Below are positions 62,531-62,546 of a DNA stretch of 62,546 nt, piece after piece. The stretch covers positions 1-62,546 of the forward strand of contig MENF01000156.1 in the NCBI GenBank assembly GCA_001769035.1. The letters are read 5' to 3'. Both the position numbers and the translations under genes were made by a program. The stretch comes from Bacteroidetes bacterium GWA2_32_17 (GTDB lineage: Bacteria; Bacteroidota; Bacteroidia; Bacteroidales; GWA2-32-17). How positions within the stretch are numbered: position 1 is the stretch's first letter; each line of letters starts with the position of its first letter. Below the pieces are notes generated by a model, which was given only the letters and a program-made list of their open reading frames with translations, did no database searches and was not told the DNA's origin.

Positions 62531-62546
62531 ACGCAAAGGCGCAGGG
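62531..62546. repeat. CGCAAAG-type repeat at the window end
   Basis: CACGCAAAGGCGCAGGG is the start of the repeat type that flanks the GxxExxY gene at 49761-50288. The window cuts it. Confidence 0.45.

Noticed and set aside
1-62546. tRNA, rRNA and CRISPR arrays
   Set aside because: No cloverleaf-like segment, conserved rRNA words or regularly spaced direct repeats were found by reading; a covariance search would be decisive.

Overview
The window is a stretch of chromosome from an AT-rich member of the Bacteroidota. The evidence is the repeated TAnnTTTG-type -7 promoter boxes (matched upstream of about nineteen genes), a C-terminal type IX secretion sorting domain, families typical of the phylum (DUF4831 lipoprotein, methylmalonyl-CoA decarboxylase with a separate biotin carrier, rplM-rpsI-rpsB-tsf order), many lipobox proteins, and very few strong Shine-Dalgarno sequences. 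Genus and order cannot be fixed from the sequence alone. I saw no rRNA, tRNA, CRISPR array or intact transposase.

Layout. 1-4.7 kb is accessory: a DUF3883 nuclease-like gene, a toxin-antitoxin pair with a frameshifted toxin, a lipoprotein, and a DUF4160/DUF2442 pair bracketed by 80-bp direct repeats. 4.9-24.9 kb is mostly housekeeping: dprA, a proline dehydrogenase remnant, ndk, a DHH phosphoesterase, an FKBP lipoprotein, pheT, tilS, biotin carrier plus carboxyltransferase, an ABC-F ATPase, alaS and an M23 peptidase. 25-36 kb holds a MerR regulator, a HEAT-like gene broken by a 355-bp element with TTAA ends, two exported proteins, an LTA-synthase-like enzyme, asd, a YwqK-like protein and secA. 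36-48 kb has a VapBC-like pair, a secreted metallophosphoesterase, an acyltransferase with an omega-amidase, Hsp20, an M14 peptidase, a DUF4143 ATPase and two exported proteins. 48.3-52.6 kb is a five-gene minus-strand cluster: lysine 2,3-aminomutase, ATP-grasp ligase, GxxExxY protein, ATP-grasp ligase, GNAT acetyltransferase (frameshifted). Divergent from it lies an AmgK-like kinase fused to a RapZ C-terminal domain, followed by a MurU-like nucleotidyltransferase. guaA, tsf, rpsB, rpsI, rplM and an O-antigen-ligase-like gene complete the window.

Two themes stand out. First, the aminomutase/double ATP-grasp/acetyltransferase cluster has the parts to make a beta-lysine-containing, possibly acetylated, small peptide; I know of no described product. 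Second, the spacers carry a short inverted-repeat element (unit about 143 bp, ends GAGTCTGTC/GTGTCTGTC) with 6-bp target duplications of the form TAnnTA. Three copies sit exactly on stop codons, one locus is a tandem pair separated and flanked by three identical TAAATA hexamers, and one marks the scar of an internal deletion in proline dehydrogenase. Further palindromic families (CCAAATTCC-rich, GGTATAA-rich, GAATAAGAATA-ended, CGCAAAG-rich) are nested in or next to it.
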